This document shows positions 10,272 through 21,081 of a stretch of DNA of 64,000 bases, in pieces. Source of the stretch: Bradyrhizobium paxllaeri (GTDB lineage: Bacteria; Pseudomonadota; Alphaproteobacteria; Rhizobiales; Xanthobacteraceae); NCBI RefSeq assembly GCF_001693515.2, contig NZ_CP042968.1:5332001-5396000 (forward strand). The letters run 5' to 3'. The translations under genes were made by a program, and so were the position numbers. Below the pieces are notes generated by a model. It was not told the origin of the DNA, ran no database searches, and saw nothing but the letters and a program-made list of their open reading frames with translations. The first letter of the stretch is position 1, and every line of letters starts with the position of its first letter.

Positions 10272-11894
10272 TCACGCCGTGATCTCATCGCGTTGCTCTG
10301 CTGTTGCAGAAGACTTCCTCGTTCCTCGAAGATACTGAAGATATTCCAAATGGCCAGGCAATGTGCGGACTAACTCACTCGTGCGATCCCGCACTTCTTG
10401 AAATGCCTCGAGGGCAGCGCTTACATTACTGGAGTGGCGCAGAGCAGGCAGGCTATCGACGGGCCGATAGTTCAACCCAAGCAGCATCACAGAATAGGAG
10501 TAGAACTCGAAGCCGTGATAGCACGGGTTGATACTCCTTTCGTTCGGAAGCCGCTTTTTCCAAAGCTGAAGGCGTTGCTCCACGGAGGGAGGGACAGAGA
10601 TCTCCTTTGTCGCCTGCCAAAACGGCGTGTCGGCCCTGTCAGACGAGCGATAGTGAAGGACAAGAAAGTCGCGCACGCCGTCAATGCAATCGGCCATGAT
10701 TCTATTATAGTCAGCCGCTACATCCGGGTCCGTCGTGGGACCCGAATAATGACGCAGGAGCTCCTCAATACCAAGCTGAATGAAGAAGATCCCAGTTGAC
10801 TCTAGTGGCTCCACGAAACCGGAGGACAAACCGATTGCGACGCAGTTCTTGACCCAAGCATTACGGCAACGCCCGATTCGCATTTGAATATGATTCGCGA
10901 TGCAGTCCTTTGCGCGCGGACCTATATGTGCGCGAAGCTCAGATTCAGCTTCTTTGGAAGACATGAACTGACTGCAATAGACGTAGCCGGTTCCGACCCG
11001 GTTATAGAGAGGAATGTTCCAGACCCAACCGGATGGCAGAGCGGTTGCTGAGGTAAAGGGCTCGATATCTGATCTGTCGTTTGGGTAGGGCACCTGCAGC
11101 GCTACCGCGCGATCATTCAGCAAAACTTCTTGAAACGAAACGAACGGTTCCTTGAGCGCCTGGTTAATGAGAATACCGCGAAAGCCGCTACAATCCACGT
11201 ACAGCGATCCTTTCACTGCCCCATTTCTGCGCGTTCTAAGACAATCAATCGAACCATCGGTCGAGAGAAGCACGTCTTCGACATCGTCTTCGATGCACCG
11301 AACGCCAAGCGCGGTCGCATATTTCTTGAGAAAGCTCGCGAGCAGACTGGCTTCAAAATGATACCCATAAGGATACTGCAAACGGTGATCCGATAGGAAG
11401 GCATTTGGGGGCGTCTTGTCTGCAGAATTAAACCTGCCTTTGACCTTGTGATCGAAGACTTCGCCGTTCATGTACCTTGGGGATCTGTTGTTGTCGCATA
11501 GAGCGGAGGTACTAAAGCATACGGAATCGAATGCCGTCTCATTAGGCTTTAGGTGCAACCACCATTCACCAAGATTGTTTCCGTCTACCACCTCATAGCG
11601 TTGGAACGGATGATAGAAATGCCCGCCGACAGCAGTCCAATTGGTGAACTTGATCGCGAGCTTATAGGTCGCATTACATTCTGGCATCCATTCCGCTTCA
11701 TCAATGCCGAGATAGTCAAAAAACAATCTCATAGTGCTGAAGCTGGCTTCACCAACCCCAATGGTGCCAACATTAGCAGACTCGATAAGCGTGATATCGA
11801 CGCCCTTCAATGCCTTTTTGAGATAGGCCGCAGTCATCCATCCTGCCGACCCGCCCCCTAGGATGACGATGGACTCACCAGTCATGATTTCCAT
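10272..11894 (-). CDS. Flavin-dependent tryptophan halogenase homologue
   Basis: About 540 residues, the length of PrnA/RebH-type halogenases. It has the FAD motif GGGSAGWMTA at the N-terminus, the YKLAIKF segment that should hold the catalytic Lys (K79 in PrnA), the halogenase signature GWVWNIPL (WxWxIP) and the SGFVEPLEST segment containing the catalytic Glu region. These enzymes use FADH2, oxygen and halide to chlorinate tryptophan or related indoles. The ATG at 11894 is preferred because the FAD motif follows closely; the frame extends to 11960. No flavin reductase or biosynthetic partner is adjacent. The gene stands alone between decayed DNA. Exact substrate unknown. Confidence 0.85.
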   Translation of the reverse strand: MEIMTGESIVILGGGSAGWMTAAYLKKALKGVDITLIESANVGTIGVGEASFSTMRLFFDYLGIDEAEWMPECNATYKLAIKFTNWTAVGGHFYHPFQRYEVVDGNNLGEWWLHLKPNETAFDSVCFSTSALCDNNRSPRYMNGEVFDHKVKGRFNSADKTPPNAFLSDHRLQYPYGYHFEASLLASFLKKYATALGVRCIEDDVEDVLLSTDGSIDCLRTRRNGAVKGSLYVDCSGFRGILINQALKEPFVSFQEVLLNDRAVALQVPYPNDRSDIEPFTSATALPSGWVWNIPLYNRVGTGYVYCSQFMSSKEAESELRAHIGPRAKDCIANHIQMRIGRCRNAWVKNCVAIGLSSGFVEPLESTGIFFIQLGIEELLRHYSGPTTDPDVAADYNRIMADCIDGVRDFLVLHYRSSDRADTPFWQATKEISVPPSVEQRLQLWKKRLPNERSINPCYHGFEFYSYSVMLLGLNYRPVDSLPALRHSSNVSAALEAFQEVRDRTSELVRTLPGHLEYLQYLRGTRKSSATAEQRDEITA

Positions 11895-11960
11895 TTTCGT
11901 TTCTCTATCGTTAGTTGTTCGAGAGTTGTGCAATGGGCGGACAGTTCTACGTCCGCTCAA

Positions 11961-12819
11961 GCGAGAAAAGCATCTCCTGGCATGCTTGCGTTAGGGTGTG
12001 GATCGGGATTTCACCGCCTGGGAGATGAAAGCTACTCGCGTCAAAGGCGACAACTCAAACCAGCGCGTGAAGGCGCAGATCGCGTTCATAACAGGTCAGT
12101 ATAGGAAGTTCGTAAACCTCCAATCCTTGTTGTAACCGTTGCCCGCAATCGCGTCACAGCTCGCTCAGCGGTTCTCACCGGAGCGGCCCGAGCAACCTCC
12201 TTAACTGCCTCAGAGCTTCGATCCGGGTCCATTCGAGGCAGAACGGGCTCGCACCAAGCACAACAGCTACCATTGCTAAAGTAGAGCATTGGGAGCGCCG
12301 AGACGGCGGCGACAACGTGAGGCTAAGAGCTGAGACATTCGTAGTCGTTGGAAAGCTTTGCAAGTCGAGGACCATTCCCGCCTATTGAGATCGTACAACG
12401 TAACGCTACGTGCGATTCAACCCCCTCCGTGGCTCGTCGCATGAATGTGTCCAACTGTCGGTTTCCACACCAGGGGACAACTCGAGCCGAGTGCTTAGGA
12501 TATCTCAAGAAGATTGCGTACGGGTGACAATGCCGCTCGACAAACTGGTCGAGCATGCCAGTTATCGTCAAGCCCTCCGGCATCCCGCTCCAAAAGAGAA
12601 CTATCCCGCGCCATGGAACCTTCGCTACAGCAATTCGCCTTTGCGGCCTCGCCGGGTGCGACGAAGTTGGCTTGGTGCCATCGCTGGCCTATCTTCGTCT
12701 GCGCGACACGCATCGTTTACTTCTTTCCTTTTGCTGGCATCATCAACTTAATCGACCGCTAAGCCGAAGAAGGCACTTCTCAGAGGTTCGAGATTCGGCG
12801 ATAGCGCTGTCATGGAGGT
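11961..12819. other. No recognisable gene upstream of the halogenase
   Basis: Several open frames overlap here (minus 12323-12583, plus 12555-12914) but none matches a family I know. No sigma-54, nod-box or tts-box motif is visible before the halogenase. Confidence 0.4.
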
Positions 12820-13450
12820 CTCGAGCCAAATCGCAAAGGCTCCTCACGCGAAGCACGACGAAAGTCGGCAGTAATGGCTCCGGGATGGGGGATGTGAAAA
12901 GGTTCGCGACCTGATCGTGAACTGACAGAAACGATTTGAAACGCTTCATGATCCGCTCGCGTCGCCGCGTCGGCTGATGAGAAGTCTCTGCCCCATTGGT
13001 CAGAGCTTTATGCCGGCGAAGTTCGCTTGAGGACCCATCTTAGCCGTGGCTGCACCGTACGAATGGAGCCTATCCGTGATCATCATGCGCGGCGGCTCGC
13101 CGGCGGATTTCAAGAGCTTCTTCATGAGCCGCTGCGCAGCACGCGGGTCTCTTCGGCGCTGGATCAAGACGTCGAAAACGCAGCCATTCTGGTCGAGAGC
13201 GCGCCAGAGCCAATGTTGTTCGCCCGCAATCGAGATAACGACTTCGTCCGATGCCATTTGTCACCGCGAGCGGGAACGCGCTTGCGGATCCGATCCAAGA
13301 ACGCCGAATTCCCTTCCCCACTGGCGGGCGGTTTCATAGGTCACGCCAATGCCGCGCGCCGCCAGCATTTCTCGTCATGCGCGGGCTTGATGGAATCCGA
13401 AATACGACCAACGGCATATCTGATCCCGTCCTGTGGGAAGCGATGGCCGC
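12820..13450 (-). pseudogene. IS6-family transposase remnant
   Basis: Pieces in three frames rebuild an IS6/IS26-type transposase. RFPQDGIRYAV comes from the N-terminus, GIGVTYETARQWG from the helix-turn-helix, and ASDEVVISIAGEQHWLWRA with MITDRLHSYGAA from the DDE domain. FLSVHDQVANLF is the C-terminal signature. At least two frameshifts make it inactive. Terminal inverted repeats were not identified. Confidence 0.8.
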
Positions 13451-13894
13451 GACAAAGAGCATCCCGGACGGTCGGCATGCCGGTCGTCTACCCCCTCGGC
13501 CGCTTCCATTCGTGACGGTGCCGTCACGCGTCAAATGTACGGTCTCGGGCAAATCGATCTGCTTCAAACTCGACTGATCGGCTCAGGATGAAAGGTGCTG
13601 CATTAAAACTGCGACAGAGCCAAACTGAACGCCGATTGACACATTGGCACAGATCAGGTCGATTGTCTGAATGCCGTGGCCCTCGAACGTAACTACAAAC
13701 GCCCGACAGGTTTTCATCGGGCGGATCTACCAGTTTCAAGACTTGAGCCCCCGTAATTCTCCGTAAGCCGTCTGCTGCGCCGAGCCCGAGCTAGATGCGC
13801 CGGAATTTTTATCCAGGATGGCGGGCTCAGTGACTGACACTTTGCGCCGGCAAATAGGCGGGCAACGGCACCGACTGCGCAAAGCTGTTTGCAC

Positions 13895-15151
13895 TCATTC
13901 GTCGACTGGCGACTGGCAGGCTAGATGATCCACTTGCAACTGTGCGCTTTCATCATCCAGCAATCGCCGAAGCTCCCCTGGAGGGAACTGCTCTAGATCG
14001 AAAGTAGACTGTTCTGGATCGACGGAGAACGAATGGACAGGGTGATTGTCCCCTCGTCCGTCAAGCTCGTCATGCAATTCCTTTTCCAGTCGCTCAAGCT
14101 GCTCTGAAGGGAGGGAAGCTGGCGACGGGATGGATTGGTCATCCAGATGATCCAGCACTCGCCGAAGCTCCCCCTGAGAAATCTGCTCTGCATCGAACGC
14201 GACGTGCCCTTGAATCAAAGCCGACGGGGCCGGTTGATCATCCCACCGTCCCTGAAGCTCCTCTGGCCGACTGCCAGCTTCCTGCGACGCGCTGTGCTGC
14301 GCAGCGGCGACGCGCCTCGACTCTATCAGTACCGCGTCTTGGGGATTGGTGAGGGCCGCGTTCTGGGGGGAAGAATTCGGCTTAGCGCGAGCGCGTCCTG
14401 GGCGCACGACGGCTACGCCCGTCGACCGAAAGGTCTGGAGATGCTCTAATGCCTTGACAAGTCTCTTATTACCCCCTCCGGTGAACTCGTGTACGTCGCC
14501 GCCATCGCTCAGCGCCTTACTGTCGAGCCGAGCAACAATGCTCTGCCTGTTTTTTGCGAAGAGCCAGCGGCTAAAGCCAAGAAGAGAACTTACATGCTGC
14601 TTCGCGGGGGTGGCGGTCATCCCGGCCTTGATGAGGGCCTCCTCAAGCCCCAAGATAACGGGAACATCCTCGGAGTAAAGAGGCCGCCTGTCCCACTGCC
14701 CCCGTATCACGGTCCCCGCTGGCTGAGCCGGCTGCAGCGCCGAGGCGGCGCGCATTGCTCCATCACCTCCACCTGAATTGGTGAACTCGCTCATCTGCCG
14801 CTCAATGGCAACGCCTTGCGGATTGTTTACGGCCCTCGGCCTCTTCGCTGCTCTCAACTCCGCTGTGTCATGCTCGTGGTTGATGAGGACCTCCGCGCTT
14901 GGCAGGAGGTTGCTCCTGGCAAGCGCACCCATCAGTTCGTCTGAGGACTGCTGGCCGTCACTAGACACATTGGGAGGGGGGCTACGGCGCAGCCCTTCGT
15001 CGGGCATCGCGGTATCGGCCTCGCGCGCCTCGTGCAACTGCTGCTCAAAGGCCTCTTGCCCGGGTCGGTTCGATTGATGCTCTTGCAGCCCAGCGTATTG
15101 CACCTGGGGCCACGCTGTTGAATTGGATGCGTCAAGATTTTTCGGGTCCAC
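13895..15151 (-). CDS. Putative type III secreted effector with NopD/Bel2-5-type repeat module
   Basis: A 418-residue protein rich in Ser, Pro, Gln and charged residues, with no signal peptide. Residues about 155-250 (RRPLYSEDVPVILGLE ... LLGFSRWLFAKN) resemble the repeat modules in the N-terminal part of Bradyrhizobium ULP/C48-protease effectors of the NopD/Bel2-5 type (from memory of the family). No C48 protease domain is present. The C-terminal part carries two similar GELRR.LD segments. A tts box about 40 bases upstream places it under TtsI, the type III regulator activated through NodD. A role in host interaction is inferred; activity is unknown. Confidence 0.65.
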   Translation of the reverse strand: MDPKNLDASNSTAWPQVQYAGLQEHQSNRPGQEAFEQQLHEAREADTAMPDEGLRRSPPPNVSSDGQQSSDELMGALARSNLLPSAEVLINHEHDTAELRAAKRPRAVNNPQGVAIERQMSEFTNSGGGDGAMRAASALQPAQPAGTVIRGQWDRRPLYSEDVPVILGLEEALIKAGMTATPAKQHVSSLLGFSRWLFAKNRQSIVARLDSKALSDGGDVHEFTGGGNKRLVKALEHLQTFRSTGVAVVRPGRARAKPNSSPQNAALTNPQDAVLIESRRVAAAQHSASQEAGSRPEELQGRWDDQPAPSALIQGHVAFDAEQISQGELRRVLDHLDDQSIPSPASLPSEQLERLEKELHDELDGRGDNHPVHSFSVDPEQSTFDLEQFPPGELRRLLDDESAQLQVDHLACQSPVDE

Positions 15152-15189
15152 GCTAGCCTCGCGTCCAATATCAGTTGAGCAGGTATGCT

Positions 15190-15219
15190 ACTCGGGCGAG
15201 CTTTCGAGAACCTGACGAG
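15190..15219 (-). promoter_or_regulatory. tts box (TtsI binding site)
   Basis: The minus strand contains TCGTCAGGTTCTCGAAAGCT, very close to the tts-box core TCGTCAG-TT-TCGAAAGCT, oriented toward the effector ATG at 15151. Confidence 0.82.
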
Positions 15220-15390
15220 GCCACGGCGCTAGCGTGGAGGCATTCGCGTCGCTCAGCCTGACCGTATTGCCTCATCCACGAATGATAGCCTGATGGCACC
15301 ATCGATGCTGAAGGCCCGAGGAACCGATCGGTTGAGTCTAGGACGATCGACGCTCGCTCGACGCAAGGACTGTGGGCGGGTCGGGCCCTT

Positions 15391-15932
15391 TCATCGCCCG
15401 AGCCGTCCACAAGCCCGGTCAAAGGGCCAGCAATCGTTGCAACTTGGCGGTTCCTGAGCAATGAGCTTCTCGGCGGTCTTCTTCCTGAGTGCCTTGAGCA
15501 GATGCTGCACGATCGAGTGTTGTTTCATCCCGAACTGATCGGGGTGATTCTCGGTCAGCCGGCCGATGACGGCGAGCGCGGTCACAGTTTCGGTTGACAG
15601 GATGAGCCCGCCCTTGGTCTTCTCCGGCTCGATGTAGATGCCGGCCAAGACCTTTGTTGTTCAGCAGCTCGATGCTGCACAGATCGCCGATGAGTTTCAT
15701 CAGCTCGGCCTTCTGGTCCTCCGACATCGAGCGCGGTTCCAGTGTCGAAACGCGTACCGTCCCTTCCCACTTCTCCTACTCTTTCAGGATGTCTTCCATC
15801 GTCTCAGCGAGCAGCGTGCGCGCGTCGGCGAGCGCCTTCGGCACCCCTCTTGTGCGGATATCGGCCCCAATCTGTGAGATTACGGACGTGATGACGTCGA
15901 TCACTTATCCAGCTCATCAAGCTTGGCCTTAA
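15391..15932 (-). pseudogene. Frameshifted gene of unknown family
   Basis: A continuous protein-like sequence can be read across at least two breaks: an IGADIRTRGVPKALADARTLL segment, an in-frame stop, then MSEDQKAELMKLIGDLCSIE, a frameshift, and IYIEPEKTKGGLILSTETV through KALRKKTAEKLIAQEPP. I do not recognise the family. It resembles other decayed mobile DNA of the region. Confidence 0.45.
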
Positions 15933-16971
15933 AAAGTTTGGCCAGCTTGGTGTCGGTGGTGACGCTTGTTTACAGCCCGCCCACCTATTTCCGACCTAAT
16001 TGCAGGAGCGTCATGCCGGTCAGCGGGTATCTGACAAAGAAAAGGCCGCCTGCGTTGCCACAAGCGGCCGAAGTCTAGGGAGGAAATGCCCAAGGAGGGC
16101 AGGATGCAGCCTAGGATGAACGCCCTCAGCAGCTCAATTGAACGCAGGTAATCCTCGAGCATCCAAACGGTGCGACGGAACGATACGAACGTTTATGTCG
16201 AGATCGGCAAGGGTAACGCCAAAAATTGCCGCTCGCCGCCGGCATCGGCCACCATATGCCGCACCAGGATCATTTCCGCGGCTTGGCCTTGTCGCTGTAC
16301 TTTTCGTCTTCTCATGAAGGCCCTCGCCTCTGTCAGCGCCATGCTCCATCTTGGGGTATGGCGTCACGCCGCCGCCGTTGGCAAAGCCGGCCTTGTTGCT
16401 CATTCTGGCGCTTTTCTGCGGAGTGGCGGCGGCATTACCCGAGTACTTGAGCGGTTGCGTCCTTCGGTCCTTTGGTTGCGCGGTGTATGCTCGCGGGCTT
16501 CTGCATCGTGCGGGAAAGCGGTACCGAGCCGCGCGGATCGCCCCTTCAGGATCAGCTCGTCCTCACGGACGCATGGATCGGTCTTCGTAGTCGGCGATTC
16601 GGCGATTCGATGTGGCGATGTCCTGCGCCTCATCGGGGTGACGTTCGGTCGTTTATTGCCTTCTTCTGGAGCTTGGGAGGCAAGCTTGGCCTGACACTCA
16701 GCCATGTGCTTAGAGCGCTCGTGTGCCACGGTGGCGGCTTGCGAGACCATGTAAGCGATTACGCTGGCCGATGTCCTTCGCATTGCCGCCCATCCGGCTC
16801 ATCGGCTGGACGAGCTTCTGCCCTGGAATTGACGCCAGCATCAGCGATCTCCGCTCCAGCGGCATGACGACACACGTCAACAAGGTCCGTCACGCCGCCA
16901 CAACCAGTGGCGGAGGCTGCGAGGAGACCAACGGGGTGCCGGGCTCTTCAGAATTCAGATCTCGGCTGCAG
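15933..16971. other. Degenerate DNA between unknown pseudogene and acyltransferase
   Basis: Open frames on both strands (minus 16134-16403, 16400-16783; plus 16170-16694) overlap and have no recognisable domain or ribosome site. Nothing can be supported. Confidence 0.4.
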
Positions 16972-18084
16972 CTAGTTATCTGCTGGCTGATACTTCGGAC
17001 AAGCCGGGCGTGGTGGCGCTCCAAGAACGAGCTGAGATAGATAGGGAATGTCGCGCACGATCCACCGTATCGTTAGCCCGACGGCAACAATCGCTCCCCC
17101 AAGAATTCCCGCGACGACCAACCTAGTCGTGAGATCCCAAAGTTCGCCGTACTGTATCGAATCCATGAGACGAAAGATCGTGGCTTGTATCAAGTATAGC
17201 AGCAGCGTGCTCTCTCCCAGTTCCACGGTGATAAAGCTGATCACACGCTTTGAGCGGCCGACTTTCCAGCATTGGAGGATGAGCACGATGACAATCGCTG
17301 AGGCCGCTGCGGAGCCGACAAGCATCAGAAGTACGTTTTGTGCCGACTGCATATCGTGCACTAGGGCGAGATTGTTGTAGATGTAAGTGTCTTTGCGCCA
17401 AGTTAGAAAGCACACCAAAGCCGCTATGGAGAGAAACATGATTAAGAGCGGCTTGTGAGATCGCGTTATGCCCGTCCACCATTCTCTCGACTGAGCAAAA
17501 GAGAATCCTAGGCAGAAAAACGGGAACGTATATTTTATAAGAGGCAATATGGAAAATGTCACAGGTGCAAGTGGGACTAGTATGACTGATGCGAATAAGA
17601 TCCAGGGCGACCAACGATTGAAAATCAAAAGAATTTTGACGAGAAGGAAAGAAACAAAAGCAGCCCAAATGAACCAGTATGTGCCGGCGGAATCCTTTAG
17701 ACACTGCAAAACGCTGGCTGGTTCGCTGGCGGACGAACTTAATATGGCCAACTTGGCTGTCTTCAGGAGAGCGTACCAAAAGAGCATGGGCAACAAGAGC
17801 TGCATCGCACGATCACCGATGGCTCGAGTGAACGACTTTCGCAAGAGCGCTCGCCAAGAAAGATATCCGCTAATCGCCATAAAGAGTGGCATGTGGAACA
17901 TGTAGATCCATTTGAAACATGGCGACTCCCAGAAGCCTTCATCTCGGTAGACCACATATTGGATCAGGTGACCGACGATCACCAAAATAATGAGCACTCC
18001 TTTCGCGAAATCTAAACCTAGCTCTCGATCCTTTGCCTCTGGCGTGCGCGGCCCGGGAACATCCGATCCAGTTACATTTAACAA
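16972..18084 (-). CDS. Acyltransferase-3 family membrane protein, NolL/NodX-like
   Basis: A 370-residue integral membrane O-acyltransferase with about ten hydrophobic segments. It opens with ELGLDFAKGVLIILVIVGH, the typical start with the catalytic-type His, and has an FHMPLFMAISGYL segment. The family includes NolL and NodX, which O-acetylate Nod factors, and OafA-type polysaccharide acetylases; length and composition fit NolL. The frame begins with TTG (18084) after a GAGAGG element; no ATG is available before the first membrane helix and an in-frame stop lies three codons upstream. No clear nod box precedes it, so the Nod-factor role is only an inference. Confidence 0.75.
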   Translation of the reverse strand: MLNVTGSDVPGPRTPEAKDRELGLDFAKGVLIILVIVGHLIQYVVYRDEGFWESPCFKWIYMFHMPLFMAISGYLSWRALLRKSFTRAIGDRAMQLLLPMLFWYALLKTAKLAILSSSASEPASVLQCLKDSAGTYWFIWAAFVSFLLVKILLIFNRWSPWILFASVILVPLAPVTFSILPLIKYTFPFFCLGFSFAQSREWWTGITRSHKPLLIMFLSIAALVCFLTWRKDTYIYNNLALVHDMQSAQNVLLMLVGSAAASAIVIVLILQCWKVGRSKRVISFITVELGESTLLLYLIQATIFRLMDSIQYGELWDLTTRLVVAGILGGAIVAVGLTIRWIVRDIPYLSQLVLGAPPRPACPKYQPADN

Positions 18085-18449
18085 TGTATTTCAAACCTCT
18101 CGGTATTGTTCCGATGAGCCGGATACTCGTTGACGGGGAATACCCGCTGCGACCAAGTACTGCTGCACGGTGACAAGGCGCTGACCATCTCAGGAGAGAT
18201 AGGCCGAGCTGCCGAGCATAGGTATACGCTGCGGCCACCTATTATAAAAAGCACTTCGCGGCTGCAGCTTTGCATCGCCCAAACAATCCATTCGGCGATG
18301 GCGGAGGCATTTGCCATCTATACTCTACGGCCTCCGATAGCTGAAGGTGGTCGATGGCATGTTCAATTGTACGGAGGTGGGCGACCCGTATCGAAAAGAG
18401 GGGACCTGCTATACGAAGGTTTACCTATGGGGGCTCTGCCCCACTTCGA

Positions 18450-18990
18450 CCGGCTTGCCTGATCGAGGGGGCGCGTTGCGGCCTGTGCGACCGGAAGGAG
18501 TGTTTGCACACTTCCAGCGGCCGGCCTGCCCGTGGGTGTTTGCGATTCCTGAACCGCTCCTTTGCAAGGACCGATGGCGCTCCCGCAGCACCTTTCTGCC
18601 GTCTCAGCAGACCATTGCTATCGACCACCGCCTGGATTTTGCTCGTCAAGCCGTCGCGTGACTTTTCCCACCAACTGGCGCTGGTTCCTTGTGATACAGG
18701 CGCCATGCTGATGTACGCGAACAATGAGGTGCGATCATCTGGACAGCGGCATCAAGGGCAGCGGCAAGAGCGTCCATGATCCGGCCACCCACACCCGCCC
18801 GCCGCCAGCGAACGAAGCGGTTCTAGCATGTGGTGTACGGACCAAACATTTCGGGAAGATCACGCCAAGGCGCTCCGGAGCGCAAGACCCAGAAGATGCC
18901 ATTGATGACACGAAGGTCATTCACCCGAGGAAACGCCATCCGGCAGCATGGGCTTGATGGCAATCCATTCTTGGTCGGCGAGCGCGTAGC
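18450..18990 (-). pseudogene. IS5-family (IS427-type) transposase remnant
   Basis: Fragments in alternating frames rebuild an IS5 transposase start: DQEWIAIKPMLPD, then WVLRSGAPWRDLPEMFGPYTT, FVRWRRAGV, and SRDGLTSKIQAVVDSNGL. Multiple frameshifts and a stop show it is dead. Its C-terminal part is missing here. Confidence 0.8.
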
Positions 18991-19189
18991 TCACCCCTAT
19001 GGTCGACTATCGGATCAGTTAAGTCTAAACTTGCCCAACAAACAAGCTCCCGCTTAATAGTCTCGACTCACGGTTGTCCTAGCCGGTCTGGCACCGATCG
19101 GAAGCGGGCGCGAGGATTTCATCGGCACTCGTTGAGAGATTATAAATGCTTGTGCGAAGGTGAACTTGCTTGTGACCAAGTCGTCGGCG

Positions 19190-20728
19190 TTACTTCATCA
19201 TCACTTCGACCTCTGCACGAAAAGCCTGGCGCGAGGCGTCTCGTGAATAGAACATATGGCCGCCGGGAAAGACTACAAGCTTGACGCGCGGTGACGAGGC
19301 AAATGGCGGCAATTGATCGAGCACGATCTGTGATTCGAGATAAGGCGTGACGAGGTCAAACAGGCCATGCCCGACCAGCAATTTCAACTTCCGGTCCGTT
19401 GCCAGGATCTGGCGCAGCTCCGAAACCGACTCCGGAGGGCTGCGGCCGAAATCCCAAGCCTGCGCGACCGTGCGGTTGAGCAGCTCATACGAGCCGTCCG
19501 GCCGCCAGTTAAGCTTGCGCGTAAGGAGATCGACAGTGGCGCTGGTCAGAGGCGCCAGCAGCGTATCGCTCGAGGGATCGCCGGAAAGGCGGAAATCGGA
19601 GTCCGGATACGGATCGAAGCCGCGCACCGAGGCGTCATAATTGCCGATTAACTTGCCGTTCTTACGATCGAACTCACGGCGGAACTCGGCAAGGTCGAAA
19701 CGGCCCGCGAGCCTGCGACTCACCGCCGGGTCGATGCCGGTCAGCGCCGCGGTCTTGTCGGCCAGACGCGTGGTCGCTTCCTTGTCCGCCTGGCCTTTGA
19801 TGAGATCGCTCAGAAACTCGCCGCGTGCATAAGCTTCCACGTCGGCGAGATCGGCTCGCTTTACCGGACCCTTGGCTTCACGTAGGGTCGCGACATAGCT
19901 TGGCAGCCTTGCGACGTATTGCAGCAAGCTCGTGCGGGCAAACTGGCTGGAGTCGAACACTGGCGAGAGCATGATCAAGCCCTTGACGCCTATGCCCTGC
20001 CGCATCTGCAACTGGTCGACAACCTTTGGCCCGCGAATGCCACCATAGCTTTCACCCGCGATGTACTTCGGCGACAACAGCCGGTCATGCTTTTCGAGCC
20101 AGCGGCGGACCACCAGGGCGAGCGCGTTGACGTCGCCCTCAACGGAATAGAGCCGCTTGCGCGCATCATCGCCGGTCCCCACGAAACGGCTGTAGCCGGT
20201 GCCTACGGGGTCGAGAAACACCAGATCGGTGAAATCGAGCCAAGTTTCCGCGTTTGGCCTCACCTCCGGAAATGTCGATGGCGTGACCTCGTCAGCATTG
20301 ATCGGCAACCGCCACGGTCCGGCACTGCCGAGCTGCAGCCAGGCCGATGATGCGCCCGGTCCGCCGTTGAAGAAGAATGTTACCGGGCGCGTGCCGCGAT
20401 CCGTGCCGTCAAGTTGATAGGAGGTATAGACGATGTCGGCCTGTGGCTCGCCCTTGTCGTCGAACAGGCGGATGGAGCCGGCGGTCGCGACGAAAGAGAG
20501 CGTCCGCCCAGGGAGCTCAAGCGTGTGCCTGCTGCTGGAGTCCGGCGGGAGGCGATGCTGCTCGGGCGTCGACGGCATACTCGGCGTTTGGCCGGCGTCA
20601 CCCTTCTGGCCGCCCGGCGTCGTGAGCTGGGCGGGCGGCGGCCGATCGTCGGCGCCCGCGCTCCACATTATCCCGCAGGCAAACAGGATCAGCGCAGGAA
20701 AGGTGCGGCGCACCGCGGTCAATTGCAT
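19190..20728 (-). CDS. Secreted serine carboxypeptidase, S10 family
   Basis: About 512 residues from the ATG at 20728, which has a GGAGAAA ribosome site and starts a signal peptide (basic start, then FPALILFACGIMWSAGA). The catalytic triad of S10 peptidases is visible: Ser in AGESYGG, Asp in GHGLFDLVTPY and His in PGGHMFYSRD. The oxyanion motif FFFNGGPGASS is also present. It should act in the periplasm or outside, removing C-terminal residues. A longer frame to 20794 lacks the ribosome site. A C-terminal fragment of a paralogue lies inverted at 24790-25126 across the IS91 element. Confidence 0.88.
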   Translation of the reverse strand: MQLTAVRRTFPALILFACGIMWSAGADDRPPPAQLTTPGGQKGDAGQTPSMPSTPEQHRLPPDSSSRHTLELPGRTLSFVATAGSIRLFDDKGEPQADIVYTSYQLDGTDRGTRPVTFFFNGGPGASSAWLQLGSAGPWRLPINADEVTPSTFPEVRPNAETWLDFTDLVFLDPVGTGYSRFVGTGDDARKRLYSVEGDVNALALVVRRWLEKHDRLLSPKYIAGESYGGIRGPKVVDQLQMRQGIGVKGLIMLSPVFDSSQFARTSLLQYVARLPSYVATLREAKGPVKRADLADVEAYARGEFLSDLIKGQADKEATTRLADKTAALTGIDPAVSRRLAGRFDLAEFRREFDRKNGKLIGNYDASVRGFDPYPDSDFRLSGDPSSDTLLAPLTSATVDLLTRKLNWRPDGSYELLNRTVAQAWDFGRSPPESVSELRQILATDRKLKLLVGHGLFDLVTPYLESQIVLDQLPPFASSPRVKLVVFPGGHMFYSRDASRQAFRAEVEVMMK

Positions 20729-20844
20729 CGAGTTTCTCCTGTCCCGGCGCGCACCTTGAGCGCGAGGCGTGTCTATCAAAACGGCTCTAACCACTAGCTC
20801 ACGCCGGGGAACAACAAAACCTACTCAATCCAGTAGCCGTCATC

Positions 20845-21081
20845 ATGGTACCTGATCAACCCAGGCGCGAGCCTGTCATTCCTAACAAATCTAACAGGGT
20901 GACGCCTGACAGCTACAGCAAACGCTCCTACAGAAGGCGCAATGTTAGCAAGGGCTGCTTCTGCCGGCTCAAGGATTTCCGGCGCGTTACAACTCGCTAC
21001 GACAAGTTTGCGAGAAACTTCTTGGGTGCCGTTTACCTCGCCGCCATCGTCACCTATTGGATAATTGAGTCTGGCTCCTAG
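20845..21081 (+). pseudogene. IS5-family transposase C-terminal fragment
   Basis: PVIPNKSNRV, SYRRRNVSKGCFCRLKDFRR and VTTRYDKFARNFLGAVYLAA match the C-terminal end of IS5/IS427-type transposases. The rest is absent. It abuts the end of the hydrolase pseudogene on the other strand. Confidence 0.8.

Noticed and set aside
18100..18120. Nod-box-like ATCGGAACAAT before the NolL-like gene
   Set aside because: Only the central part matches, the flanking ATC/GAT pairs are missing, and it lies about 20 bases from the start codon, too close for a nod box.
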